From assembly GCF_004364935.1 (NCBI RefSeq), contig NZ_SOBT01000012.1:62001-126000 (forward strand): a stretch of DNA of 64,000 bases, written 5' to 3'. The notes below the pieces were generated by a model. It saw only the letters and a list, made by a program, of their open reading frames with translations, did no database searches and had not been told where the DNA came from. Shown piece by piece: positions 43,584-52,160 of this stretch. A program made the position numbers and the translations under genes. Source of the DNA: Panacagrimonas perspica (lineage in GTDB: Bacteria > Pseudomonadota > Gammaproteobacteria > Nevskiales > Nevskiaceae). The first letter of the stretch is position 1, and the number at the start of each line of letters is the position of its first letter.

Positions 43584-45140
43584 ATGCAATTCACACAAGG
43601 CCTGCACCGAGCCGTGCAACAAAGGCCGAACGCTGTGGCCACAGTGTGCAACGGGCGCGTGCGGACGATGGCGCAACTGCGCGATCGTGTTGGGCGTCTT
43701 GCTGCCGGTCTCCACTCCCGAGGCGTGCGGCGCGGGGATCGCGTCTGCATGCTTTCGCTCAACTCGGACCGCTACCTCGAAACCTACCTCGCGCTTGCCT
43801 GGCTCGGGGCTGTGGTCAACCCCGCGAACTTCCGCTGGAACGTCGGCGAGATCCTGTACTCGATCCAAGATTCGGAATGTGTGGCCCTGATCGTCGACGA
43901 CCCATTCGTCACCATGATCGGCGCCATTCGCGACGGTGCACCGAGCCTGCGCTTGATCGTCCATGCCGGCGACATGTCGGCACCGGCGGGAACCGAGTCA
44001 TTCGAGGGGCTGATCGACTCGCACACGGCAGTGGACGACCTGGAGCTGGGTGGCGACGAGCTGCTCGGCATCTTTTACACCGGGGGCACCACCGGAGCTC
44101 CCAAGGGCGTGATGCTGAGCCACGCCAATGTTCACTCCTCAGCGATGGCGCTCCTCGCCGAGGGTGCGGTGCCGGAGGGAAGTGTTGCGCTGCACGCGGC
44201 ACCGATGTTCCACCTGGCCGACTTCATGCTGACCTGCTGCCTGCTGCTGCGTGGCGGAGAGCACGTCATGCTGCCGAGCTTCCAGCCGGCATCGGTCGTC
44301 GATTTGATTCGAACGCGTGGCATATCGGACTTGCTCATGGTGCCGGCGATGCTGCAGATGTTGGTGGACGCGCCGGCCATGGTGGGAGCCGACGTCGCGA
44401 GCGTACGGCGCATCATCTACGGCGCATCCCCGGCCTCGGAAGCTCTGCTCGATCGAGTGATGTCCGCCTTCGCAGGAGCCGACCTGCTGCAGGTATACGG
44501 CATGACGGAGGCCTCGGCCGTGATGAGCGTGCTTCCCCCGGCGATGCACGTCCCGGCCGCTCGTCCCTTGGGTCGACTTCGTTCGGGAGGTCGCGCTTGC
44601 CTGCACGTGCAAATCCGCATCGTGGACGGCGAGGATCGCGAAGTTCCCCAAGGCGAAGTCGGAGAGATCACCGCGCGCGGCCCGAACATCATGCAGGGCT
44701 ATCTCAACAAATCGGATGCCACGACATCTGCCCTGAAAAACGGTTGGATGCATACCGGCGACATGGGCTACATGGACGCGGACGGCTACGTCTTCATCGT
44801 CGATCGCATCAAGGACATGATCATCTCGGGCGGGGAGAACGTCTACTCGGCGGAGGTGGAAAACGCGATCGCCAAGCATCCCGCGGTCGCAGCGTGTGCC
44901 GTGGTCGGCATCCCCTGCAAGGACATGGGCGAAAAGATCCACGCTGCAGTGGTCCTCAAACCGGGGGCGACGCTCGACAGCGATGCGCTCTACCAGCATT
45001 GCAAGCAGCTGATCGCAGGCTACAAGTGCCCGCGAAGCCTCGAGGTGCGTGAGTCGCTTCCTGTCTCGGGAGCTGGGAAGGTGCTGAAAACAGAGTTGAG
45101 AAAGCCGTATTGGGCATCCATGGGCCGCGCGGTGAATTAA
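43584..45140 (+). CDS. Acyl-CoA synthetase (AMP-forming)
   Basis: 518-aa ligase of the ANL superfamily that activates a carboxylic acid with ATP and CoA. The P-loop-like motif is FYTGGTTGAPKGVMLSH, then YGMTEASAVMS (adenine/carboxylate site), GWMHTGDMGYMDADGYVFIV and the hinge DRIKDMIISGGENVYSAEVE. The terminal catalytic Lys lies in SGAGKVLKTELRKPYW. GAGGAGGAGAC precedes ATG 43584. It would feed acyl-CoA substrate into the racemase, dehydratase-like and beta-oxidation steps of the cluster. Confidence 0.92.
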   Translation: MQFTQGLHRAVQQRPNAVATVCNGRVRTMAQLRDRVGRLAAGLHSRGVRRGDRVCMLSLNSDRYLETYLALAWLGAVVNPANFRWNVGEILYSIQDSECVALIVDDPFVTMIGAIRDGAPSLRLIVHAGDMSAPAGTESFEGLIDSHTAVDDLELGGDELLGIFYTGGTTGAPKGVMLSHANVHSSAMALLAEGAVPEGSVALHAAPMFHLADFMLTCCLLLRGGEHVMLPSFQPASVVDLIRTRGISDLLMVPAMLQMLVDAPAMVGADVASVRRIIYGASPASEALLDRVMSAFAGADLLQVYGMTEASAVMSVLPPAMHVPAARPLGRLRSGGRACLHVQIRIVDGEDREVPQGEVGEITARGPNIMQGYLNKSDATTSALKNGWMHTGDMGYMDADGYVFIVDRIKDMIISGGENVYSAEVENAIAKHPAVAACAVVGIPCKDMGEKIHAAVVLKPGATLDSDALYQHCKQLIAGYKCPRSLEVRESLPVSGAGKVLKTELRKPYWASMGRAVN

Positions 45141-45208
45141 ACGAGGCCATTCCACCCACTTGCCCGCTGGCTTGTCCCCTCGGCGCACCACGTGATCGGA
45201 GAACATGC

Positions 45209-45610
45209 ATGACAACAGAATCGAACAAGGAGCTCGTACGGAAGTTCCTGCATTGTTTCAGTACCCGGGATGTTGCGACTGCCGCACAACTGACCACCGA
45301 TGACTTGAAATGGTGGATGGGCGGTCGGATCGAGCTGTTTCCGCTAATCGGTGGGGCGCCGAAGAACGCAATCAGCACCGTATTCGACGAACTCCTTCCC
45401 GAAACGCGGCACGGGCTGGCGGTCGAGCCGCTCGACATGATTGCCGAGGGCGATAAGGTCGCTTGCGAGGCCGTCACGCGCGGCGAGTTGGGTAATGCGC
45501 GAAGCTACTCCAACGAATATCACCTGTTGTTCACGTTTCGCGACGGAAAGATCGCATCAGTGAAGGAATACGTGGGAATGCTGTATGCGGGCGGAACGTC
45601 ACGACCGTAG
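45209..45610 (+). CDS. SnoaL-like (NTF2-fold) protein
   Basis: 133-aa cone-shaped alpha+beta barrel domain. Typical features: the N-terminal helix NKELVRKFLHCFSTRDVATA, DDLKWWMGGRIELFPLIGG and the C-terminal strands YSNEYHLLFTFRDGKIASVK and EYVGMLYA. Related proteins are ketosteroid isomerase-like enzymes, epoxide hydrolases or ligand binders. ATG 45209 is used instead of a longer frame that would run through the synthetase 3' end. It closes the lipid cluster before the transposon relic. Confidence 0.82.
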   Translation: MTTESNKELVRKFLHCFSTRDVATAAQLTTDDLKWWMGGRIELFPLIGGAPKNAISTVFDELLPETRHGLAVEPLDMIAEGDKVACEAVTRGELGNARSYSNEYHLLFTFRDGKIASVKEYVGMLYAGGTSRP

Positions 45611-45955
45611 CAAAAGTGGATCGTCGACTAGGGGAACAACAGCGGTTTGCGAAGTGCCAATTCGCAATCCCGAACCTGCCAATCGAAAATCGAAACGTAG
45701 CCGGGCTGACGCCTGATGTCGTCCCCAAATATGTAGCGGGACTCCATCATGGTTCGCCGATTCACCCCCTTCGGTAGAGGGGACAACTCGCGTGTCGATG
45801 GTGCGCTGCGCTGCCACAGAGTGGAACTTCAAGTGACGGTCCCTCGCGCACGGTCGACGCTGCAAGATTTTTGCCGTGCACATTCAGTACATACCGAGCC
45901 ACTCCGTTGAAAGTGTTTCGTCGACCGGCAGGGTGCTTTCGAATGGGAATTGGAA
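45611..45955. other. Non-coding left end of the Tn7-like relic
   Basis: No gene is supported. A perfect inverted repeat TTGCGAA-N7-TTCGCAA occurs near 45649-45670. Two related units, TGCCAATTCGCAATCCCGAAC and a degenerate TGCCAATCGAAAATCGAAAC, follow in tandem and resemble transposase-binding sites. A second small inverted pair, GTCGTCCCC ... GGGGACAAC, spans about 45719-45788. The exact terminus of the element was not identified. Confidence 0.4.
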
Positions 45956-46801
45956 ATGGGCAAGCGGCGCACTGGCGTGACCGTGCGAGACATCAATCGG
46001 TGGCTGGCGCAAGGGTTCGGATCTGGAGTGGAGGGCTTATACAAGCCTTGGCTGCGCGTTTCGGACGTGCCTTCTAAAGGGAGATCACGACGTGTGCGCG
46101 GACTCAAGTCTGGTCGGGTGCATCACCTACTCTCTGATCTCGAGTACGCCATCTTCTTGATGGCTGAGTACTCCACGCTGATCGTCGACATTCGCGAGCA
46201 ATTTCCGTTGCTACCCTACGGCTCGACCGAAGTGATCGCCGCGGATATGGGCGTGCGACATCCGATCTATCCGGAAAGCGTCACACCGGTGGTAATGTCG
46301 CACGACTTCGTACTCACGATGAGCGACAAGGCGACGGATCAAACGCCGCTCGCAATCAGTGCCAAGTATCAGTGGAACGAGGCCGCCAAGAACAAGCGAA
46401 TGCTCGAGAAGCTGGAGATCGAGCGTCGATTCGCCACGAAGGTAGGCCGCACGAACTGGAAGCTTGTCACCGACGCCAACTTCGATCCGATGGTCGTCTC
46501 GAACCTCGATTGGCTGCACTACGGCATGCGGCATGACCTACCGAAGGAATACCGTCAGATTGCGCCTTGCCTCCTTCCTCTATTGCGTGGTCTGGACTAC
46601 CAGGAACGACGCCTGTCCGCGGTTCTGACGGACCTGGAGAAGATTCCGGACCTGCGCGGACTCAGTCCGACGATCGCGTTCAAGGTCGCTGCGTGGATGG
46701 GCCATCTGCCGCTGGATCTCGCATCGGAAATCCGTCCGAGGAAGATCGTCAAGGAAATGCACGCCACGAGGGACATCGCAGAGCTCCCGCATGTCGCGTG
46801 A
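45956..46801 (+). CDS. tnsA: Tn7-like transposition endonuclease TnsA
   Basis: 281-aa TnsA, which cuts the 5' ends of a Tn7-type element. From ATG 45956 the catalytic residues can be placed: E63 in SDLEYAIFLM, D117 in VMSHDFVLTM and K137 in PLAISAKYQW (Tn7 TnsA uses E63, D114, K132; recalled). The N-terminus TGVTVRDINRWLAQGFGSG and RVRGLKSGRVHHLLSD are typical, and a winged-helix TnsC-binding C-domain follows. The triad is kept, so the gene itself is not decayed, but its partner tnsB is cut. It overlaps tnsB by 11 bases, as in intact elements. A TTG two codons upstream is a possible alternative start. Confidence 0.88.
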   Translation: MGKRRTGVTVRDINRWLAQGFGSGVEGLYKPWLRVSDVPSKGRSRRVRGLKSGRVHHLLSDLEYAIFLMAEYSTLIVDIREQFPLLPYGSTEVIAADMGVRHPIYPESVTPVVMSHDFVLTMSDKATDQTPLAISAKYQWNEAAKNKRMLEKLEIERRFATKVGRTNWKLVTDANFDPMVVSNLDWLHYGMRHDLPKEYRQIAPCLLPLLRGLDYQERRLSAVLTDLEKIPDLRGLSPTIAFKVAAWMGHLPLDLASEIRPRKIVKEMHATRDIAELPHVA

Positions 46802-47267
46802 TCCCGTTCGGAACGATGTCGTTGAGGCGATTGGTGACGGAGCTCCGTTCGAAGGATTGCAGCGAATTCTTCACGTCGACCCTCAAACCAACTTCTGCAT
46901 CTACTACGGGCTCAAGAAGCCCTACGGCTTCCCGGTCCTCGGTCAATGGGACGAGTTGCTCACTGCTATCCACGACCGCAAGACTGTCAGGATCACGCAG
47001 TTGAAGGATCGCGCAGTTCAGCTGATTCCCGAGAAGGACCTCGAGGCCAGCTATGCCGAATCGCGGGACAAGGCGTGGGCGCGAATCGAACCCCTGGTCA
47101 CCGGGAGTGATGAGGTACGGATGTTCTTCGCGGAAACGCGCGGGATCCTCATCCGAGGGCGATGCAATGAACTGAGTGTCGGAAAGAACCAGGTCTATGC
47201 CGATTTGCGTCGCTACTGGGCATATGGGCAGACCCAGTCGGCACTCTTGCCGGATTGGAAGGACAGA
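46791..47267 (+). pseudogene. tnsB: Truncated tnsB (N-terminal ~159 codons of Tn7-like transposase)
   Basis: Only the N-terminal DNA-binding part of TnsB remains: FEGLQRILHVDPQTNFCIYY, YGFPVLGQWDELLTAI and the helix region NQVYADLRRYWAYGQTQSAL ending at LPDWKDRG. A complete TnsB is about 700 aa and has a DDE transposase core, which is absent. The reading frame continues by chance to 47642 through sequence that belongs to a gene on the other strand. The join lies near base 47268. The element can no longer move by itself. Confidence 0.8.
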
Positions 47268-47672
47268 GGTCTTCCAGCCGGGTTCAGCCGAGAAGTCTTC
47301 CACGAGGGGAGGTGTGTTGACGACGTCCCGCAGCGCGACCAAGAGGGCCTGACGCGTGGTTTCGGGGAGCTCTCGAATCCTCTGGTAGTAGTCGAGCGAT
47401 TGGCCCAGCGATGCGAAGGAAGCGTCCAGCTTGCTGAAATCCGCTGTCAGTTGCAGACCGTCGGCTTTGGTTTGCCCCCGCTTCAGAATCTTGACGCTCC
47501 CGATGAGCTCATGGGGATCGCTACCGTGCTGAACATAGAGCTGATATTGGGTCTGAAATTTGAAGTCGTTCCAGTTGTCCTGCTGAAGCACGAAGCGCTC
47601 GAGCGGCTTGTCTTTAGGCAGTCCTCTGGCGGGCGCCACTAGTGAAAATTTGACGATGCTACGAGAGGCCAT
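47268..47672 (-). pseudogene. Truncated unknown gene (N-terminal ~135 codons), cargo of the relic
   Basis: Starts at ATG 47672 behind AGGA and reads as a plausible soluble protein (LERFVLQQDNWNDFKFQTQY, HELIGSVKILKRGQT, LGQSLDYYQRIRELPETTRQ, ALLVALRDVVNTPPLVEDF) until about base 47268, where it runs into antisense of tnsB. No family is recognised. It is downstream of the protease gene on the same strand with 263 bases between, so it may be its partner. The same base marks the end of the tnsB fragment, so one deletion joined the two genes tail to tail. Confidence 0.55.
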
Positions 47673-47935
47673 TGCCAGTCCTGTGGTCGATGATCTTGCC
47701 GTCGCTGCGGCCGACAGGATCGGGCCGATGAGTTGAGGGCTGCGACGAGCCCTAGGTTGACGAGTGTTCCGCTTTTCGGGATCGCTTAGATCCGACGCTC
47801 AAGCTTATTCTGGCTCGGGGCCGCAGAATTCCAAAGCGAACGCCGGATCTTTCGAGCGATGAGCCGCACGATGGGTCCTAAGAGGTCAACTCAATGCGCG
47901 GATCGCACCTCGATCCCGCCCGCGTGTGCCACTGA

Positions 47936-48721
47936 TCAAGCGTGCGAGTTCGGTCGAGCGCGCGCGACGTGAATCTGGTCGAGCAGCCTTGCCATTGCAT
48001 CCCACCGCTTGCAGCGTAGGTAACCCGACTCCGTGTAGGCGACTTGAATGCCCGCCAACTGGAGCACTGAGCGGGCGTCCCAGACGATGGGCTCCGCGAC
48101 CGCCCAGACCATCGCTCCGCTGATGCCCTCCAGGGGTAGCGTCGCCTTCGGTTCGCCGGCTGCTCCCTTGGCGGTGCGCCCGTACTGCAGGAAGAAATCG
48201 TCGTCATCCCGCTCGCTCGGGAGCGGACCGAGGTAGGGGCTCGTATAGACCTGGGTGAGCTGGGTGGCGTGCAAGTTCGCCGATTCGACATCAAGCTGCC
48301 CTGTGACGCGCGGAAACCCTGCGACGATGAATCGGGCCGTCGTGCCCGACGTCGCTTGGCGGATGTCTGACAGATCCAGGACCCTCCACGTCCGTATCAC
48401 CTGATGGAGGGCCGATGCGGGTAAATCGGTACGGCCGCTAGATCGGTGACTTCGTCCGAGCCGTACACGGCCGCGCCCTTGAGGGACAAAACCTCCCCTC
48501 CATCTCCCGAGCGGGACGCCCAGTTGATCCCGTGGCACGTCGGTTACGACATGGCGCGCTGTCAGCAGATAACAGCCGTCGTCGGTGCGAAGTAGAGGCC
48601 CTGTACCGCGGAAAGCTGCGTCGGTGCCGTTGCATTGAATGATGGGCACACAAGTCGACACGAGCGCCCGTTGAATAATTGGGCGCTCCAGGTCCGAGAA
48701 TCCCGTAGGGGACGAATGCAT
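47936..48721 (-). pseudogene. Trypsin-like serine protease with two compensating frameshifts
   Basis: About 261 codons from ATG 48721, which follows AGGGAGCGGG. The catalytic His is in YLLTARHVVTD and the Ser in GISGAMVWAV, both typical of trypsin/Deg-type folds. Between them, from about 48525 to 48392, the open frame becomes Arg-rich nonsense. Reading the neighbouring frame instead gives SGDGGEVLSLKGAAVYGSDE followed by VTDLAAVPIYPHRPS, which supplies the expected Asp, and the first frame resumes at RVLDLSDIRQ. The gene thus carries two opposite single-base shifts or sequencing errors there. Related proteases are found as effectors in defence and stress loci; none is assigned here. Confidence 0.65.
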
Positions 48722-48854
48722 CCCGTTTCCCGCTCCCTTGCCGACGGCTTTAGGTCGTCTTGCAGGCGACCTGGACGGATTCAAGGTCTAGGCTGAAATT
48801 TATTCAGCGATTGCAGCAAGTTACGTTACGGCGATGGCGAGGGATGAACGTTCG

Positions 48855-48914
48855 GTTCAGATCTTTATTGCCGCTCAGTTCAACTCTTAATTACCCGGTT
48901 CAATTCTTAATTAC
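48855..48914. repeat. Tandem 17-bp repeat array, right end of Tn7-like relic
   Basis: GTTCAGATCTTTATTGC (48855-48871), GTTCAACTCTTAATTAC (48878-48894) and GTTCAATTCTTAATTAC (48898-48914) follow at 23- and 20-base steps. Nine bases beyond the last is ACA (48921-48923), so read inward the end would be TGTGATGGCGTAATTAAG. Terminal TGT plus closely packed ~20-base repeats is the layout of Tn7-like right ends. Confidence 0.65.
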
Positions 48915-49472
48915 GCCATCACAGCGCTGCTTCTTCGCGGCGAAGTGCAGTAAAAATTCCATCTGGTCGGCCAGAATTTTTCGGTTCGACAGGATCAGAT
49001 ATTCGGCAAGGTTGGGCGTGTACGGCACCGCCAGCAATTTCATGTTGGCTTCTTCGGGCGTGCGATTCGCCTTGCGGTGATTGCAACGTTCGCAGGCGGT
49101 GACGCAGTTTTCCCAGATGCTCTGGCCGCCCCGTGACGCAGGGACGATGTGATCGCGGGTCAGCTTCGAGACATGAAACTGGTGACCGCAGTACAGGCAC
49201 AGGTTGCGGTCGCGCTGGAAGAGCGTGCGGTTGGTCAGCAGTGGCGTGCCGCTGGCGAATTTCCGCGTGCGATCGGCCACCGCGATGATGGAGCCGATCT
49301 CGAAGCTCGAGCGCGATCCGGTACGTGCGCAGGTGCCGCCCAGGATGCGGAAACGTTCCGCGCCGGCTTCCCAGCAAACCCGTTCGCGCGCATACAGCGT
49401 CACGGCCGATTGCCATCGAATCCAGGCTACCGGCTGACCACCTGCATCGAGCTTGAGGATGGAGGGAATCAT
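48900..49472 (-). CDS. HNH endonuclease family protein
   Basis: 190-aa protein with a standard HNH domain near residues 95-150: zinc pairs CLYCGHQF and CERCNHRK, catalytic His in LTRDHIVPASRGG, and Asn in WENCVTACERCN. The start ATG 49472 is chosen because MIPSILKLDAGGQPVAWIRW aligns with the usual N-terminus. The last few codons (CDGVIKN) come from the repeat array of the adjacent transposon end, so the original C-terminus was probably replaced when the element inserted. Single-copy HNH proteins of this type are common housekeeping-adjacent genes in betaproteobacteria; their role is not known. Confidence 0.88.
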   Translation of the reverse strand: MIPSILKLDAGGQPVAWIRWQSAVTLYARERVCWEAGAERFRILGGTCARTGSRSSFEIGSIIAVADRTRKFASGTPLLTNRTLFQRDRNLCLYCGHQFHVSKLTRDHIVPASRGGQSIWENCVTACERCNHRKANRTPEEANMKLLAVPYTPNLAEYLILSNRKILADQMEFLLHFAAKKQRCDGVIKN

Positions 49473-49604
49473 CTTCCTTGCACGAATGACCGAAGGGAGG
49501 CTCCGCTCGCGCGAAACCTTGCCGCGACAATCCACCGAATCTGCCTGTTTTACGTGAAGGCTTCAAGGCGACGGGTTGTCCGACGCCTCCCGCATCGGCG
49601 CTTT

Positions 49605-50543
49605 CTAGGCCGCGGGCGTGCGGAAGTAGGCCTGCGCAAACGACGCGTGCATCTCGCCAAGACCGATCTGGATCTCGTCGATCAGCTCGGAAAGCCCCTT
49701 TTCGACCAGTCGCTCGATGTTGGCGTCCTGGACCAGCGCGCGCACGCGCCAGAGCGTGCGTTCGACGTTGCGATTCTGCGGCAGGTGGGGCAGGCAGGCC
49801 CCCACGGCGCCCAGGCAGAACATGACGCTGCGCGGGAACTCGCGGTTCTGCAGCAGGAAGCGCAGGACACCGGTTCGATTGACGCGCGCGCGCACGTGAC
49901 GCCGGTACATCTGATACGCCGTGAGCGAACGCAGCACGCTCATCCACTGGATGTTGTAGAACGGGGCAAGGTCGTGGCGCCCGCTGGAATCGATCAGCGA
50001 GGTGGAGCGCACGTCGAGGATGCGCGTCGTCATGTCGGCCTGCTCGACGTTGGTCCCGACCTTCAGGAACTGGAAGCCGACATCGCGGCTCATGTTCGTC
50101 GTCAGTGTGCCGTAGACCAGTACGGATCCATCGATGACGCGCTGCAGGAATTCCTGCCGACGCGTCCGCGAGGTGACCATCTCGCCACGACCCTGCACGA
50201 AATAATGCAGATCGTTGAGCTTCTCCCAGACTTCGCGCGGCATCGAGTCGCGCACCGTGCGCAAGATCTCGCGCGCGGCGTGCAGCGACGACAGGATGGA
50301 CCCGCCGTTGCGCTCATCGAGCATCAGGAAGCGCAGGATGTTGGCTTCCGTGATGTCGGTGTAGTGCTCCTTGTACGTCTCGTCGGCGCCGACGATCTGG
50401 ACCAACGGCTCCCAGCCCATCGTCATGCCCTTGGGCAGATCGAGCAGCAGGTTGGCGTTGACGTTGATCAGTCGCGCGGTGTTCTCGGCGCGCTGCAGGT
50501 AGCGTCCAAACCAGTAGAGGCTGTCGGCGACTCGCGAGAGCAT
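49605..50543 (-). CDS. Alpha-E domain protein
   Basis: 312-aa all-helical alpha-E family protein (MLSRVADSLYWFGRYLQRAE, NTARLINVNANLLLDLP, EVWEKLNDLHYFVQGRGEMV, FYNIQWMSVLRSLTAYQMYR). In many proteobacteria it is encoded with a circularly permuted ATP-grasp enzyme and often a transglutaminase-like protease, in a module suggested to make or modify a peptide. Here its start touches the stop of the ATP-grasp gene, so the two are coupled. No protease gene follows; the HNH gene comes next. Confidence 0.9.
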   Translation of the reverse strand: MLSRVADSLYWFGRYLQRAENTARLINVNANLLLDLPKGMTMGWEPLVQIVGADETYKEHYTDITEANILRFLMLDERNGGSILSSLHAAREILRTVRDSMPREVWEKLNDLHYFVQGRGEMVTSRTRRQEFLQRVIDGSVLVYGTLTTNMSRDVGFQFLKVGTNVEQADMTTRILDVRSTSLIDSSGRHDLAPFYNIQWMSVLRSLTAYQMYRRHVRARVNRTGVLRFLLQNREFPRSVMFCLGAVGACLPHLPQNRNVERTLWRVRALVQDANIERLVEKGLSELIDEIQIGLGEMHASFAQAYFRTPAA

Positions 50544-52054
50544 CAGCGCGGCCCCTGGGACTGCGACTGGGATTGCGGCAGCAACGGCTGCGCCACCGCC
50601 TCGGCATCGACGTCGACCACCCAGGTGTCCTTCGCGCCGCCGCCCTGCGAGGAATTCACGACCAGCGACCCGCGCGTCATCGCCACGCGGGTCAGACCGC
50701 CGGTGGTGACGTAGGTGGAATCGCCGCGCGACAGGATGAAGGGGCGCAGGTCGAGATGGCGCGGCTCCACGGTCTCGTCGTTCATCAAGGTCGGCGCGGT
50801 CGACAGCGAGAGCGTGGGCTGGGCCATGTAGTTGCGCGGATTGGCCTCGATCAGCGCCCGGAATTTTTCGCGTTCCTCGGGCGCAGAACGGGGGCCGATC
50901 AGCATGCCGTAGCCGCCGGATTCGTTTGCCGGTTTGACCACGACCTTGTCGAGGTTGGCCAGCACGTGGCTACGATCCTTCGGATACATGCACAGCCAGC
51001 TCGGCACGTTCGGAAGAATGGCGTCCTCGCCCAGGTAGTACTTGATCATCTTGGGTACGAAGGCATAGACGACCTTGTCGTCCGCCACACCCGCTCCGGG
51101 CGCGTTGGCCAGACCCAGTCGCCCCTTGAGCCAGGAACGCATCAGGCCCTTGCAGCCGAGCACCGAGTCTTCGCGGAACACCTCGGGGTCGAGGAACAGA
51201 TCATCGATGCGGCGATAGATCACATCGACGCGCTTGGAGCCGTAGATCGTGCGCATGTACGTGCAGTCGTCGTCGGCAACGAACAGGTCCGAGCCCTCGA
51301 CGAGTTCGATGCCCATCTGCTGCGCGAGCCAGGCGTGCTCGAAGTACGCGCTGTTGTAGATGCCCGGCGTGAGCAGGACGATGTTGGGCTGATCGAGCGG
51401 ACGCGGCGACATCGCCACCAGCATGTCGTAGAGCTGGGCGGGATAGTCGTCGACCGGCAGGATCGTGGTGTTTTCGAACAGTTCGGGAAACACGCGCTTC
51501 ATGACGAGACGGTTCTCGACCATGTAGCTGACGCCCGAGGGCACGCGCAGGTTGTCTTCGAGCACGTAGAGCGTGCCGTCCTTGTCGCGCACCAGGTCCG
51601 ATCCGCAGATATGCGCCCAGATGTCGTGCTTGGGCTTCATGCCGACGCATTGGGGCCGGAAGTTCACGGACTCGTGCAGGAGCTCGGCCGGGAAGATCTT
51701 GTCCTTGACGATCTTCTGGTCGTTGTAGATGTCCTGGATGAACAGGTTCAGGGCGGCCGCACGCTGCTTGAGTCCGGCCTCGGTCTTCTCCCATTCGCTG
51801 CGCGGGATCACGCGGGGAATCACGTCGAAGGGCCAGGCCCGGTCGACGTTCTTGCCCTCGCTGTAGACGGTGAAGCTGATGCCCATGACCTTGATGGCCA
51901 GCTCGGCGGCCAGCCGGCGCTCGGCCAGCTCCGCGTTGCTCAGGTCGTCGAGGTACTCGGCCAGTCGGCGCGCAGCAGGCCGAGGCAGGCCAGGCCCACC
52001 GAACAGTTCGTCGTAGAAGTCTTCGCAGCGGTACTGCTGCCAGTCGATGGCCAT
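50543..52054 (-). CDS. Circularly permuted type-2 ATP-grasp protein
   Basis: 503-aa putative ligase with the CP_ATPgrasp_2 fold. Conserved segments: FDVIPRVIPRSEWEKTEAGL, VNFRPQCVGMKPKHDIWAHI, VLEDNLRVPSGVSYMVENR, LTPGIYNSAYFEHAWLAQQM, VVKPANESGGYGMLIGP and RPFILSRGDSTYVTTGGLTR. The C-terminal tail is Gln/Ser-rich (QSQSQSQ) and likely disordered. It forms an operon with the alpha-E gene and is divergent from minC. Confidence 0.93.
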   Translation of the reverse strand: MAIDWQQYRCEDFYDELFGGPGLPRPAARRLAEYLDDLSNAELAERRLAAELAIKVMGISFTVYSEGKNVDRAWPFDVIPRVIPRSEWEKTEAGLKQRAAALNLFIQDIYNDQKIVKDKIFPAELLHESVNFRPQCVGMKPKHDIWAHICGSDLVRDKDGTLYVLEDNLRVPSGVSYMVENRLVMKRVFPELFENTTILPVDDYPAQLYDMLVAMSPRPLDQPNIVLLTPGIYNSAYFEHAWLAQQMGIELVEGSDLFVADDDCTYMRTIYGSKRVDVIYRRIDDLFLDPEVFREDSVLGCKGLMRSWLKGRLGLANAPGAGVADDKVVYAFVPKMIKYYLGEDAILPNVPSWLCMYPKDRSHVLANLDKVVVKPANESGGYGMLIGPRSAPEEREKFRALIEANPRNYMAQPTLSLSTAPTLMNDETVEPRHLDLRPFILSRGDSTYVTTGGLTRVAMTRGSLVVNSSQGGGAKDTWVVDVDAEAVAQPLLPQSQSQSQGPR

Positions 52055-52160
52055 TGCGCTTAGGGCGCCAAGAATATTTTTTGAGGTTCGAAAGCTACCT
52101 CAAAAACTCACGCAAAACACAGGCCACCGCGGTAAACTTCTTCAAACAAACGGGTCGCTC

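Noticed and set aside
47268-47642. Continuation of the tnsB reading frame after base 47268
   Set aside because: It does not resemble TnsB and is antisense to a better-supported minus-strand frame with its own start and ribosome site.
48855-48923. CRISPR-like array
   Set aside because: Only three degenerate 17-base units at 20-23 base steps with 3-6 base gaps; there are no spacers and no cas genes. It fits transposase sites. No CRISPR array was seen anywhere in the window.
52047-52160. 38-codon N-terminal extension of minC
   Set aside because: It lies in the promoter region divergent from the ATP-grasp gene, and MinC normally begins near MTKSRPALEFKG.
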